A stretch of 64,000 bases of DNA. It comes from Lewinella sp. LCG006. GTDB taxonomy: Bacteria > Bacteroidota > Bacteroidia > Chitinophagales > Saprospiraceae. A program made the translations under genes and the position numbers. Position 1 is the first letter of the stretch. Each line of letters opens with the position of its first letter. The notes beneath the pieces were generated by a model, which saw only the letters and a program-made list of their open reading frames with translations, made no database searches and was not told the DNA's origin. Below, piece after piece: positions 35,300 through 43,356 of this stretch. The stretch spans positions 5,127,802 through 5,191,801 of the forward strand of contig NZ_CP160680.1 in NCBI RefSeq assembly GCF_040784935.1, written 5' to 3'.

Positions 35300-36313
35300 C
35301 TATGGAATCCCAAGGGCCTCACAATACCTTTGCATCAAGGCATAATAGCTAACAACGGCTTCACTACGTGTCTTTTGTTCTTCGGTATCGGTCGTTTGTT
35401 GCCATTTTAGGGCGTTTACTTTTAGTCTGATATTGGCTCGGTAGAGTTTGTAATAGAGGAAAAGGATTTGATCCTCTTCGGTTGCTATACAAGGCAGCTG
35501 TTGCAGGTAATGCTGGAGGAAAATATCACCCAAGTCGCTACGTCCGAAATGGTCCAGGTCCATGCAGAAAAAAGCCAGTTCGTTGAGTTGGTCGGCCTGC
35601 CGGAAAGGGTCGTTAAACGCGATACAGTCAAAAAGTACCGGGCGATCTAGCAAGAAAATATTCGCAGCGTGTAAATCACCATGGACTTCAATGTAAAATT
35701 GCTGCTGGTGCCGTTCCTGGATTCTTTTTTCGTGCTTTACCAAGAGCTGCTGTCCTCCAATCACCCATTCCTCCAGCGTTCTTGCGGCGGCTGGGCCTAT
35801 GAGCTCCGCAACCACTGTGTGGGCACTGCGTAGATCCGCAAAATCTTCTTGCATCCCTTGGAGGTCGGGCGGCTCAACTACCTTCCCTGCGGAGCGGTGA
35901 AATCCAACCAGTTGATCGGCAATGGCTACCATGTGCTCTCCTTGTACCTCGCCGTTTTCCAGCATGTTACTCATGAGCCTTTCTTCGGGCAAGCGCTTCA
36001 TTTTTATGGCATAGTCAATCAGGGTGCCTGCGCCTTTGCCCATCACAATTTGCTCATCGAGCTTACTGATCGGTACTACGTCAAGATAAACCCCTTCGGT
36101 GAATCTTCGATTGAGTTTTATTTCCTGGTGGCAGTAATTTCTACGCTGTTCGAGGCTACGGAAATCCAGGTAGGGGAGTTGTATTGCCTTGGGAATTTTA
36201 TAGACATAGTTTGGCGTAAGGAGCACCTGTGAGATATGCGTGGTTATTACCGAGGTTGCCCCCTCCGTTTGCGCTAAATTTCCTGCAAGATTTCGAAGTT
36301 CAGCTGGGGTCAT
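35300..36313 (-). CDS. aminoglycoside-phosphotransferase-fold kinase
   Basis: 337 residues. The catalytic loop reads VHGDLHAANIFL, with the metal-binding segment VLFDCIAFND. This is the pattern of APH-family proteins annotated COG2187. An N-terminal VYKIPKAIQLPYLDF supplies the ATP-binding Lys. In many bacteria this domain is the N-terminal half of a ~520-residue protein whose C-terminal half is a P-loop kinase. Here a separate P-loop kinase gene lies just upstream on the same strand (36411-36917). True drug resistance is not implied; the substrate is unknown. Confidence 0.85.
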   Translation of the reverse strand: MTPAELRNLAGNLAQTEGATSVITTHISQVLLTPNYVYKIPKAIQLPYLDFRSLEQRRNYCHQEIKLNRRFTEGVYLDVVPISKLDEQIVMGKGAGTLIDYAIKMKRLPEERLMSNMLENGEVQGEHMVAIADQLVGFHRSAGKVVEPPDLQGMQEDFADLRSAHTVVAELIGPAAARTLEEWVIGGQQLLVKHEKRIQERHQQQFYIEVHGDLHAANIFLLDRPVLFDCIAFNDPFRQADQLNELAFFCMDLDHFGRSDLGDIFLQHYLQQLPCIATEEDQILFLYYKLYRANIRLKVNALKWQQTTDTEEQKTRSEAVVSYYALMQRYCEALGIP

Positions 36314-36374
36314 GAGGAATTCCTTTTGTAAGATAATCTGGTTGTAGAGGTACGGAATTTCGTGATGTTATCAC

Positions 36375-36410
36375 AGACCTCCGCGTCTCCGTTTCTCAGT
36401 GGCAGAGCAA
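36375..36410. repeat. degenerate GGAGACACGGAG-type repeat fragment
   Basis: In reverse complement the stretch reads CACTGAGAAACGGAGACGCGGAGG, a degenerate copy of the purine-rich repeat type also seen at 46905-46935 and 48094-48121 in this window. It fills the gap between the two kinase genes. Confidence 0.4.
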
Positions 36411-36917
36411 CTAAATCTCACTTAAATAAGCCTCCGTCTGCACTATCATCTCCGAGATCGTCAGCTGGTCGGTCCAGAAACTCAAATGGGTTTTAGCTAG
36501 CGGCTCATAGCTTTCTTTCACTTGCAGGTACACTTCGTAATCCGCTTCGCTGTAAGGGCGATCCTGGGCCACACGTTCCTTGATGTGGTGTTCAGCGGCG
36601 TGCAATTCAATCCAGATCACGGGCACCTCGAAGGCAGCTCCCATCTCCTCGAAAGTACGGCGCAACTGTTCTTTATAAAAAGTAGCATCAACAATGACGG
36701 ACTTACCTGCCTTTAGCGCTTGCGCCACTCGCTCCAACAAGCTGTTGTAAATGAATTGCTTGCTTTCAGCATCATAACGCCCCTTTCTCCCCAGCTCCGC
36801 GCGCAGCATGTCGCTGTTGAAATGAGGGAAGTCGAGGTGCGCTGCCAGGGCCATGGCAAAAGTTGTTTTACCAGTGCCGGGTAAACCGGTAATCATGAGC
36901 AGGAATTGGTGGTGCAT
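36411..36917 (-). CDS. P-loop kinase (AAA_33 / Zeta-toxin-like)
   Basis: 168 residues from ATG 36917; a GTG at 36941 is in frame but less likely. Walker A is GLPGTGKTT, followed by FNSDMLRAELG (the aspartate typical of AAA_33 and polynucleotide-kinase-like proteins), VIVDATFYKEQLRR, and a lid-like Arg-rich segment around ERVAQDRPYSE. It would phosphorylate a small molecule or nucleic-acid end with ATP. It is the upstream partner of the APH-fold gene (97-base gap) and matches the C-terminal half of the fused proteins known elsewhere. Confidence 0.85.
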   Translation of the reverse strand: MHHQFLLMITGLPGTGKTTFAMALAAHLDFPHFNSDMLRAELGRKGRYDAESKQFIYNSLLERVAQALKAGKSVIVDATFYKEQLRRTFEEMGAAFEVPVIWIELHAAEHHIKERVAQDRPYSEADYEVYLQVKESYEPLAKTHLSFWTDQLTISEMIVQTEAYLSEI

Positions 36918-36941
36918 GGTTTTTATGAAATTACATGCCAC

Positions 36942-37305
36942 AATATCAATTGATCATAGGTTACGGTCAATGACAAGAATCATAGATGGCAATGATTTAT
37001 AATTTTGTAGACTTTTTGTTTGTGAATATTATTTCCTAGCTTTATTTGATATAGTCTGTCAAGGCAGGATTTCGCTTCGCGGCTACTCCGTGGTGTGAAA
37101 AGATGACGCCGCTATTTTCTCGACTCGCAAGGCGAAAAAAGTAGGCAACGCAGCGCGTTGGCGAGGCTTTTTAACGCAGCGAGGCGGGAAAAGGGCAAGT
37201 CAGAATTCACAAATCCTGCCTTGGAGGACTATAATAAGGAGATTTTGAAAATAGGATTTCTTAATTTTTATCTCTCAGTTTCTCACCTCGTAAACGCGCT
37301 TCAAA
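36942..37305. other. 364-base intergenic region with hairpin-bounded element
   Basis: This is the divergent gap between the P-loop kinase and the T9SS cargo gene. Its central part is the 184-base element at 37050-37233; the rest is A/T rich. I see no gene. An open frame starting at 37158 crosses the element and the start of the next gene and is not convincing. Confidence 0.55.
37050..37233. repeat. hairpin-bounded intergenic element, copy 1
   Basis: Terminal inverted repeats of 23 bases with 3 mismatches (37050-37072 and 37211-37233). The interior contains GACGCCGCTATTTT, CGCAAGGCGA and GCAAGTCAG, which recur in order in the element at 41363-41553. It has no coding capacity and no obvious target duplication. 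Confidence 0.6.
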
Positions 37306-40300
37306 ATGAAGAATTACTTAATCGTTGGACTCTTGTTTTTGCCTTTTTTACTTTTCAATCAGGTAGATTGGTTGCAAATTGGTCAGCCGCGAGGCGCAGT
37401 GATCGACGAAATATTGGCGGGGCCTGATAGCTATACTTACCTAAAGACGGTGAATAGTCGCCTTTACCGATCTGGCGATGATGGAGGAACGTGGGAAGAG
37501 CTGATGTTACCTCCATCCAGTAATTATATCTCCTATTGGACTGTAGGCGCCGATAGTAACCTCTACCTTTTTCTTAGTGGGGTTTTGTATCGAATGGATT
37601 CGGAGTCTACCGATTGGACATCCATTGAGATGCCTGATGTTCTCTTTTCATTTTCTTCCATCGTTGTTTTTTCAGATGGAGGAATTATGCTCGTGGCCAC
37701 CAATGGAAGAATGTATTATCGTGACCCCTCAACTAGTGATTGGGAAATGAAATACAGTAATAGTATTTTTCAACCGGGCGTCCAATTTGTGATGGGAAAT
37801 GATGGCTATTATTTCCTTTATGGAGTAATTAAGATATGGCGTTTTTCTCTTGCGGGAGACCCTGTAGTAGAATTGGCACTTCCCAGTAATGGAGAGATTT
37901 TAGATGATGTAGAAGTAGGTCCTGACGGAGATCTCTGGTTTTTTGCCAATTATCACTTGTACCGTTCTGAAAATAATGGTGATGATTGGGAAGAAGTTTC
38001 AGTGGAAGGAACAGGTACCCCCAATCGCGTCGGTTTCGGGCAGGACGATGTGGTCTATGTTTATTGGTTTAGGAACCCAATCCTTCATAGTTCATCTGAT
38101 GATGGAGCAAATTGGGAGCTTGCAATTGATTTGTCCACGGAAACCGATACTGGGCTTATTCCAGTTCCACTAGCCTCAGGAGCTGAGCTCTTTTATCAAA
38201 CGGATTGTAAAAGCACGATCATCAGGACTACTGACGGAGGACTCACTCATGAAAATATTTTTTACAATATCCGTCAATCAAAAATCATAGGATTGAGCGG
38301 AAGAGCCACTGAACGTTTATACGTTAAATCTTGTGGTATAGGATTTCAGTTTACAGAAGACAATGGACTGGATTGGGAGCGTATAAAAATAAATAATCAG
38401 CAAGCTCAAGTCTTAAGCGTTGGGCCGAACAATGAACTTCTTGCTAGTGATTACGCTAATAATTATTACGTGTCGGTAGATGAAGGGCAGAGTTGGCAAG
38501 AAATTTTTATCCCCAGTACAGCGGAGTTTTATCTTGATAAAGGCTATTTTTTTCCCAACAATACCATTGTGATGGGCGGAGAGTTTGGAGATATCTTCTA
38601 TTCACTTGATGGAGCGGAGGGGGAGATTCAACGTTATTATCCTCCTGATTATCTTGGCGAAATATATTACCATCCCGAAGATTACCTTTTTACCCTGAAT
38701 TCAGAAGCATCTTTGGGAACCCGAATGGAGCGCATCGATATGAACACGAACAGCGGTGGATTGCTAGAGAACCTGCCTTTCGATAACTTTTTGCCCATTC
38801 AACTGGTCATCACTCCACAAGGGACCATTTATTATTTGGGGAAATCATCACTGGGCACTCCGGTTACTAAAATATTTCGCTCCGATGACCTCGGAGACAG
38901 TTTTTATGAAGTTTTCTCCCTTCCAACGGATCCCTTCCAATTTAATCTCCAATCTTATAGTTTGATGCTGGATCCCATTGGAAACATCTACCTGTTTACG
39001 GGGACGGAGATTATTTTGAGCACCGATCAGGGGATTTCCTGGCAGACTTACCTCTCCGATTTGCCGGGACAAGGCAGCGAGGGAGGCATCTATATTGATG
39101 CCGATAATTACCTGTATCTGTTGCGTTCTGCTGGGCAGATTTACCGTTCAGCAGTACCTCTGGTAGCGCTAGGGGAAGTGTCAGGCACTTTATGGAATGA
39201 TCGTAATGAAGATTGTCTGACCCAAGAAGCAAACGAACCCTTTTTGTCTTCTTGGTTGGTTGCCGCTACTGGCAATACATGGACCTTTTATACCTCCACC
39301 AATAACAATGGAGCTTACCGCCTTTCCTTGCCGGAGGGCTCTTTTACGCTTGGTCCGGTGGTGAATCATCCACTGTATAGCGCATGTTTAGCAGATGCTT
39401 CGGTGGAAGTGGTTATAGATGAAGCCATAGCCTTGGATTTTCCGGTGGAGCCTACATTGCTGTGTCCGCTGATCACTGCCAACGTTTCGGTACCACTTTT
39501 GCGGCGTTGTTTTGATAATATCTACACCGTTCGGGTTTGTAATGAGGGTACCCAGGTGGCCGATGATACCCATATCAGCATCACGCTAGATGAGTTTTTT
39601 GTTTATCAAACCAGTACACTGGATCCTGTGGAGGTAGGTGGGCAAACCTACACCTTCGCCCTGGGCGATCTTCCTTCCGGCACTTGTACGACTTTTAACC
39701 TTACGGTGAACCTATCTTGTGAGGCCGAATTAGGACAGGAACACTGTGTCAGTTGGAGTACCACCCCCGACAATGAATGCGCACCTGCTTATCTTTCCCC
39801 AGTATCGGTTGAGTGCCAGCATAACATCGGTTCCTACGATCCTAACGACAAACGTGCCTTCGTCAATGGTTACGAAACAATAGACTTTCTCGTTCCTGAT
39901 GCCGAACGCCTGACTTACCATATTCGCTTTCAGAATACCGGCACCGACACGGCTTTTACGGTGCTCATCGAAGATAAATTACCCTCCGAACTAGATGTGA
40001 CCACCTTCCATCTGGAAAACAGCAGCCATCCCTGTGAAGTGAATATTGTTCCCGGTGATGCGGTCGATACCCACAAATTGAACTTCCTTTTTCGCAATAT
40101 CCTCCTACCGGATTCTACCACCAATGAGCCCGCTTCCCACGGTTTTGTCAGATTCTCCATGGCACCAAAAGCAGGCTTGACCTTAGGAGAAGACATCAAC
40201 AATTTCGCGGATATTTTCTTCGATTTTAATGAGCCAATACGAACGAATACGGTAGCATTGGAATACAATTATCCCAGTTCAGTAAGTACCTCTCCACGCA

Positions 40301-40545
40301 GTAAGCCGGTCGTCTACGTTTATCCGAATCCCACTACCGGAAGGATCAACCTGACCCTGGCCGATGACGTTTTGCTACCCCTCACCGTCGTCTGTTACAA
40401 TACCCAGGGTCAAGCCCTGAACCATCACACCCTAAGCGAAAAGAACACCATCTTAGATTTAAGTGGCTGGTCCCCCGGTTTGTACTTTTTACAAATCATG
40501 GCAAAGGAAGGGCAATTACAAACGGTGAAGGTTGTTGTGGATTGA
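37306..40545 (+). CDS. large secreted BNR-type repeat protein with T9SS type A sorting domain
   Basis: 1079 residues. The signal peptide covers about 1-20. The first ~620 residues contain many BNR/sortilin-like repeats (SGDDGGTWEEL, SENNGDDWEEV, TEDNGLDWERI, STDQGISWQT), predicting a beta-propeller. Next comes a beta domain with a prealbumin/CNA-B-like feel (VSGTLWNDRNEDC), then a DUF7619-like domain starting SYDPNDKRAFVNGY, and finally a Por-secretion type A sorting domain (VYPNPTTGRINLTL ... GLYFLQI ... VKVVVD). It should be exported by T9SS and attached to the surface or released. Its function is probably binding or adhesion. Confidence 0.9.
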   Translation: MKNYLIVGLLFLPFLLFNQVDWLQIGQPRGAVIDEILAGPDSYTYLKTVNSRLYRSGDDGGTWEELMLPPSSNYISYWTVGADSNLYLFLSGVLYRMDSESTDWTSIEMPDVLFSFSSIVVFSDGGIMLVATNGRMYYRDPSTSDWEMKYSNSIFQPGVQFVMGNDGYYFLYGVIKIWRFSLAGDPVVELALPSNGEILDDVEVGPDGDLWFFANYHLYRSENNGDDWEEVSVEGTGTPNRVGFGQDDVVYVYWFRNPILHSSSDDGANWELAIDLSTETDTGLIPVPLASGAELFYQTDCKSTIIRTTDGGLTHENIFYNIRQSKIIGLSGRATERLYVKSCGIGFQFTEDNGLDWERIKINNQQAQVLSVGPNNELLASDYANNYYVSVDEGQSWQEIFIPSTAEFYLDKGYFFPNNTIVMGGEFGDIFYSLDGAEGEIQRYYPPDYLGEIYYHPEDYLFTLNSEASLGTRMERIDMNTNSGGLLENLPFDNFLPIQLVITPQGTIYYLGKSSLGTPVTKIFRSDDLGDSFYEVFSLPTDPFQFNLQSYSLMLDPIGNIYLFTGTEIILSTDQGISWQTYLSDLPGQGSEGGIYIDADNYLYLLRSAGQIYRSAVPLVALGEVSGTLWNDRNEDCLTQEANEPFLSSWLVAATGNTWTFYTSTNNNGAYRLSLPEGSFTLGPVVNHPLYSACLADASVEVVIDEAIALDFPVEPTLLCPLITANVSVPLLRRCFDNIYTVRVCNEGTQVADDTHISITLDEFFVYQTSTLDPVEVGGQTYTFALGDLPSGTCTTFNLTVNLSCEAELGQEHCVSWSTTPDNECAPAYLSPVSVECQHNIGSYDPNDKRAFVNGYETIDFLVPDAERLTYHIRFQNTGTDTAFTVLIEDKLPSELDVTTFHLENSSHPCEVNIVPGDAVDTHKLNFLFRNILLPDSTTNEPASHGFVRFSMAPKAGLTLGEDINNFADIFFDFNEPIRTNTVALEYNYPSSVSTSPRSKPVVYVYPNPTTGRINLTLADDVLLPLTVVCYNTQGQALNHHTLSEKNTILDLSGWSPGLYFLQIMAKEGQLQTVKVVVD

Positions 40546-40700
40546 GAGGCGCGCGCGAATTAATTTAAATTTATTATTTAACGTGAGGTTGGGGGGTGAA
40601 GATTTGTGATCTCCCCCCCCCACTGAACAAATCCCTCCCACAGAAAGTTATAGCTGCAAGCACATGCTTCCACACCATTCTTTCACCACAAATCTTTACA

Positions 40701-41324
40701 ATGAAAAAGAATTTCATCTTGCTAACCCTATTGTGCCTTAGTGCCTTAGGCACTGTTTACGGACAAGCACGATTTGGCCTTAAAGGCGGCCTGACGCTCG
40801 CTAATGTCAACTTTTCTGGCGATGATGTAGCATTGGAGACCGACATGAAAACCACTTTTCACGTAGGTCCGGTCGCGGAATTTGGCGTAGCACCTTACGT
40901 GAAAATCAATACCGGACTGCTACTCACCGGGCGAGGTTATGGCTACGGTTTTGAAATATTAGGAACCAGTGTAGACATTGACAATACGATTTGGTACTTA
41001 CAAATTCCCGTAAATATTCTCTACGAAGCCGACTTGTTTTACTTCTCCGCCGGGCCTTATTTTGCCTTTGGTGTAGGTGGAAATGCCGATGATGGGGAAG
41101 AAAAAACAGACATTGAATTTGGAAACACTGAAGACGATGAGCTTAGCCCTTCGGATGTCGGCCTGAATGTAGAGTTGGGCGTTAATCTTCCCAACTTGCG
41201 CTTGGGCGTAGGGTATGGCTTAGGACTGTCCAATAACATCCCCAAAGATCTACAAAGTGGTGATGCCAAAGTGACCAACAATGCCATCAATGTTAGTGCT
41301 ACCTACTTTTTCGGTGGTTATTAA
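40701..41324 (+). CDS. outer-membrane beta-barrel protein (PorT-like family)
   Basis: 207 residues from ATG 40701; the frame is open further upstream but the signal peptide (LLTLLCLSALGTVYGQ) starts here. The mature part is made of alternating amphipathic strands with Gly-rich turns (ARFGLKGGLTLANVNF, GLNVELGVNLPNLRLGVGYGLGL) and ends with ATYFFGGY, whose final aromatic residue is typical of barrel proteins inserted by BamA. It resembles the 'outer membrane beta-barrel domain' (OMP_b-brl_2/PorT) proteins abundant in Bacteroidota. Role unknown. Confidence 0.85.
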   Translation: MKKNFILLTLLCLSALGTVYGQARFGLKGGLTLANVNFSGDDVALETDMKTTFHVGPVAEFGVAPYVKINTGLLLTGRGYGYGFEILGTSVDIDNTIWYLQIPVNILYEADLFYFSAGPYFAFGVGGNADDGEEKTDIEFGNTEDDELSPSDVGLNVELGVNLPNLRLGVGYGLGLSNNIPKDLQSGDAKVTNNAINVSATYFFGGY

Positions 41325-41362
41325 ACCCGTTTCATAAAGTAAATAAGAAAGCCTCAATCATT

Positions 41363-41553
41363 AGACTTGTTCGTCCGGGGGGCTTTACCTACGGTGATCG
41401 CTTCGCTCGGAGTTGGTGGGAAGACGCCGCTATCTTTTGTTCCCGCAAGCGAGCAAAGTGGGAACATAGCCTTAGCTACGTGACCACTTTGGTTGCGAAG
41501 TGGGAACGAAAGAGAGCAAGTCAGCCCCCAAATGTTCCCGGCCGAACAAGTCT
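41363..41553. repeat. hairpin-bounded intergenic element, copy 2
   Basis: Terminal inverted repeats of 17 bases with one mismatch (41363-41379 and 41537-41553), inside which further bases pair (GGGGGCT with AGCCCCC). The interior shares GACGCCGCTATCTTTT, CGCAAGCGA and GCAAGTCAG with the element at 37050-37233, while the terminal arms differ in sequence. Element size is about the same. Confidence 0.6.
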
Positions 41554-41650
41554 ATTACTGGTTGGGGCTTTTTGTTTGCCAACCAAGGTTATCCCGAACT
41601 TAAAGAGGGGCACTGCTTCTTCAGGGTAGGTCTTTGACCAAACTACTGGA

Positions 41651-41704
41651 TAAAAAAAAACGGGCATCTAAGACGCTATTTGCCGGGCGAGTACCTGCCC
41701 GTTT
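41651..41704 (-). terminator. hairpin plus T9 in minus-strand orientation
   Basis: On the minus strand AAACGGGCA pairs with TGCCCGTTT and is followed by nine T in all. No minus-strand gene lies upstream within several hundred bases, so it may terminate an antisense or unannotated transcript, or be fortuitous. Confidence 0.4.
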
Positions 41705-41785
41705 GCCAGCTGAGAATAGGGGATACTTGAAAACTACTGCATCCTTGGCATTGTTATGTAGATCTTTACCCCAAAGAAATTCCCA

Positions 41786-42625
41786 GTGAAGCACCTTTTC
41801 TTCTTCCTCTTATTTTGTGGAATGGTTGATGGTCATGCTCAGTCGCTGAGTGTTTTCCCCGAACCTTCTCCCCGCCGCATCGACCTCCTCAAAATCGACG
41901 GTCGCAATGCCGTCGGTAGCGTCTTGCACGCTTATTCAGGTCCCGCCCGATGGAAAAAGAAAGAATGGCTGCTGGCCGGCGGCATTGCGGTAGGCACTTA
42001 CGGCCTTTTCCTCCTGGATGAAGAGGTCAACCCCATTTTTACCAATCAGCACGATAACATTCCCAAAACCGTTCGCGATCTGGCTTTTTATTTTGGCAAA
42101 CCACAGTACAACTATGGCCTCACGGCCGCCGTGTACGGCCTGGGTATACTCACCAAGAATGAAAAAATCCGCAAAACAGGTATCTTATTGATTGCTTCGG
42201 CTACTACGGCAGGGCTCATCCAGTCGGTCAGTAAAACAACTGTCGGTCGCGCGCGTCCCAGCACCGGCATTGGTAACAAAAGCTTCGATTTTTTCAACAG
42301 CACACCTGATTACCATTCCTTCCCCTCCGGGCATGCCATCCTTTCGTTTACCACCGCCCACGCACTGGCCCGCAGTGTCCGAAGCCCCTGGCTGAAAGTG
42401 GGCATCTACGGCCTCGGTTCCATCACCCCCATCTCTCGCTTGTGGACCAACGCCCACTGGCTGTCCGACATTGGCCTGAGCCTGGCTATCAGCATTGTTT
42501 CCGTCGACAGCGTCTTCAACTACCTACAGCGCAGCGGCGATTATGAGCAGAAAGGGCTCACCCCTGGTATCACCTGGCGACTCCATGCTGGGCCTTCGTC
42601 CCTTGGTTTGGTGGGCACTTTTTGA
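41786..42625 (+). CDS. membrane-associated PAP2-family phosphatase
   Basis: 279 residues starting at GTG 41786, immediately followed by a signal-like segment. The PAP2 (type 2 phosphatidic acid phosphatase) triad of motifs is present: KTTVGRARP, FPSGHAILSFTTAHALAR, and SRLWTNAHWLSDIG. Hydrophobic segments (around 58-78, 104-122, 130-150 and 215-240) are consistent with a membrane or periplasmic enzyme. Likely substrates are undecaprenyl pyrophosphate or lipid phosphates. It stands alone. Confidence 0.88.
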   Translation: MKHLFFFLLFCGMVDGHAQSLSVFPEPSPRRIDLLKIDGRNAVGSVLHAYSGPARWKKKEWLLAGGIAVGTYGLFLLDEEVNPIFTNQHDNIPKTVRDLAFYFGKPQYNYGLTAAVYGLGILTKNEKIRKTGILLIASATTAGLIQSVSKTTVGRARPSTGIGNKSFDFFNSTPDYHSFPSGHAILSFTTAHALARSVRSPWLKVGIYGLGSITPISRLWTNAHWLSDIGLSLAISIVSVDSVFNYLQRSGDYEQKGLTPGITWRLHAGPSSLGLVGTF

Positions 42626-42640
42626 AATCGGAAATCTAAT

Positions 42641-42775
42641 GGTTGGTGGTTGATCGTTGAAAGTTGATTGTTCGCACCCCGCACCCCGCACTCAAAGTCG
42701 GAAGTGGGAAATCGGAAGTATCGCACCCCGCACCAGCTTGAAAACCATCAACCAACAACCAACAACCAACAACCT
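42641..42775. repeat. low-complexity inverted repeats with GTCGGAAG and CACCCCG units
   Basis: The left arm GGTTGGTGGTTGAT (42641) pairs imperfectly with ATCAACCAACAACC (42747). Between them are repeated CACCCCG units and a string AAGTCGGAAGTGGGAAATCGGAAGTA at about 42695-42720 that nearly matches 7779-7810. The right side is a run of CAACCAA units. Confidence 0.5.
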
Positions 42776-42877
42776 TTTATACCCATTCTACAGCATTCTG
42801 AAAATCCGTTTTCGATGATTGACGAAGATTTCGTAATTTAGGCTATCAAAATTATCAGTGCATTAAATTTCAAAGAT

Positions 42878-43339
42878 ATGCCAAGCTATAGTCTCCGTGT
42901 CAACGGGAAAGTTCACCAGGTGGAGGTTGCCGAAGATACCCCCGTGCTTTGGGTGCTCCGAGATCATATTAAATTATTAGGTACAAAATACGGTTGCGGC
43001 ATCGGCCAGTGCGGCGCTTGCACCATCCATCTCGATGGACTGGCCATGCGTTCCTGCTCCGTGCCTGTTTCCGCCGTTGGTAGTCAGGAGCTTACCACCA
43101 TCGAAGGGCTTTCCGAAAAGGGCAATCACCCGGTTCAGCAAGCCTGGATCGAGCACGATGTACCCCAGTGTGGCTACTGCCAGGCCGGACAAATCATGAA
43201 TGCCGCCGCCTTGCTGGCCGATACGCCCAATCCCAGCGACCAGGAAATCGCCGCTCGGATGAATGGCAACATTTGCCGCTGCGGCACCTATACCCGCATC
43301 CAGAAAGCCATCAAGACGGCTGCTGAAAAAATGAGCTAA
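42878..43339 (+). CDS. molybdenum hydroxylase small (2Fe-2S) subunit, IorA-like
   Basis: 153 residues. An N-terminal plant-type ferredoxin cluster motif ([14 protein letters not shown]) and a C-terminal second [2Fe-2S] domain ([13 protein letters not shown] and [10 protein letters not shown]) identify the small subunit of xanthine-oxidase-family hydroxylases, close to isoquinoline 1-oxidoreductase alpha. It passes electrons from the molybdenum site. The large subunit starts 17 bases downstream. It lacks a signal peptide, and the partner has a Tat signal, so the complex is probably exported folded, this subunit riding along. Confidence 0.93.
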   Translation: MPSYSLRVNGKVHQVEVAEDTPVLWVLRDHIKLLGTKYGCGIGQCGACTIHLDGLAMRSCSVPVSAVGSQELTTIEGLSEKGNHPVQQAWIEHDVPQCGYCQAGQIMNAAALLADTPNPSDQEIAARMNGNICRCGTYTRIQKAIKTAAEKMS

Positions 43340-43356
43340 TCCCAAAAAACAGAACA

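Larger units (their letters stand above)
41325..41785. other. 461-base intergenic region with element copy 2 and terminator
   Basis: It contains the ~190-base element at 41363-41553, a small GGTTGG/CCAACC inverted repeat just beyond it, and a minus-strand-type terminator at 41651-41704. I see no gene. Confidence 0.55.

Noticed and set aside
35300-36313. APH-fold gene as an aminoglycoside-resistance gene
   Set aside because: Its close pattern is the COG2187-type paired with a P-loop kinase, not the APH(3') drug-resistance enzymes.
37158-37427. Open frame across the hairpin element and the start of the T9SS cargo gene
   Set aside because: It overlaps a well-supported signal peptide in another frame and consists largely of repeat sequence.
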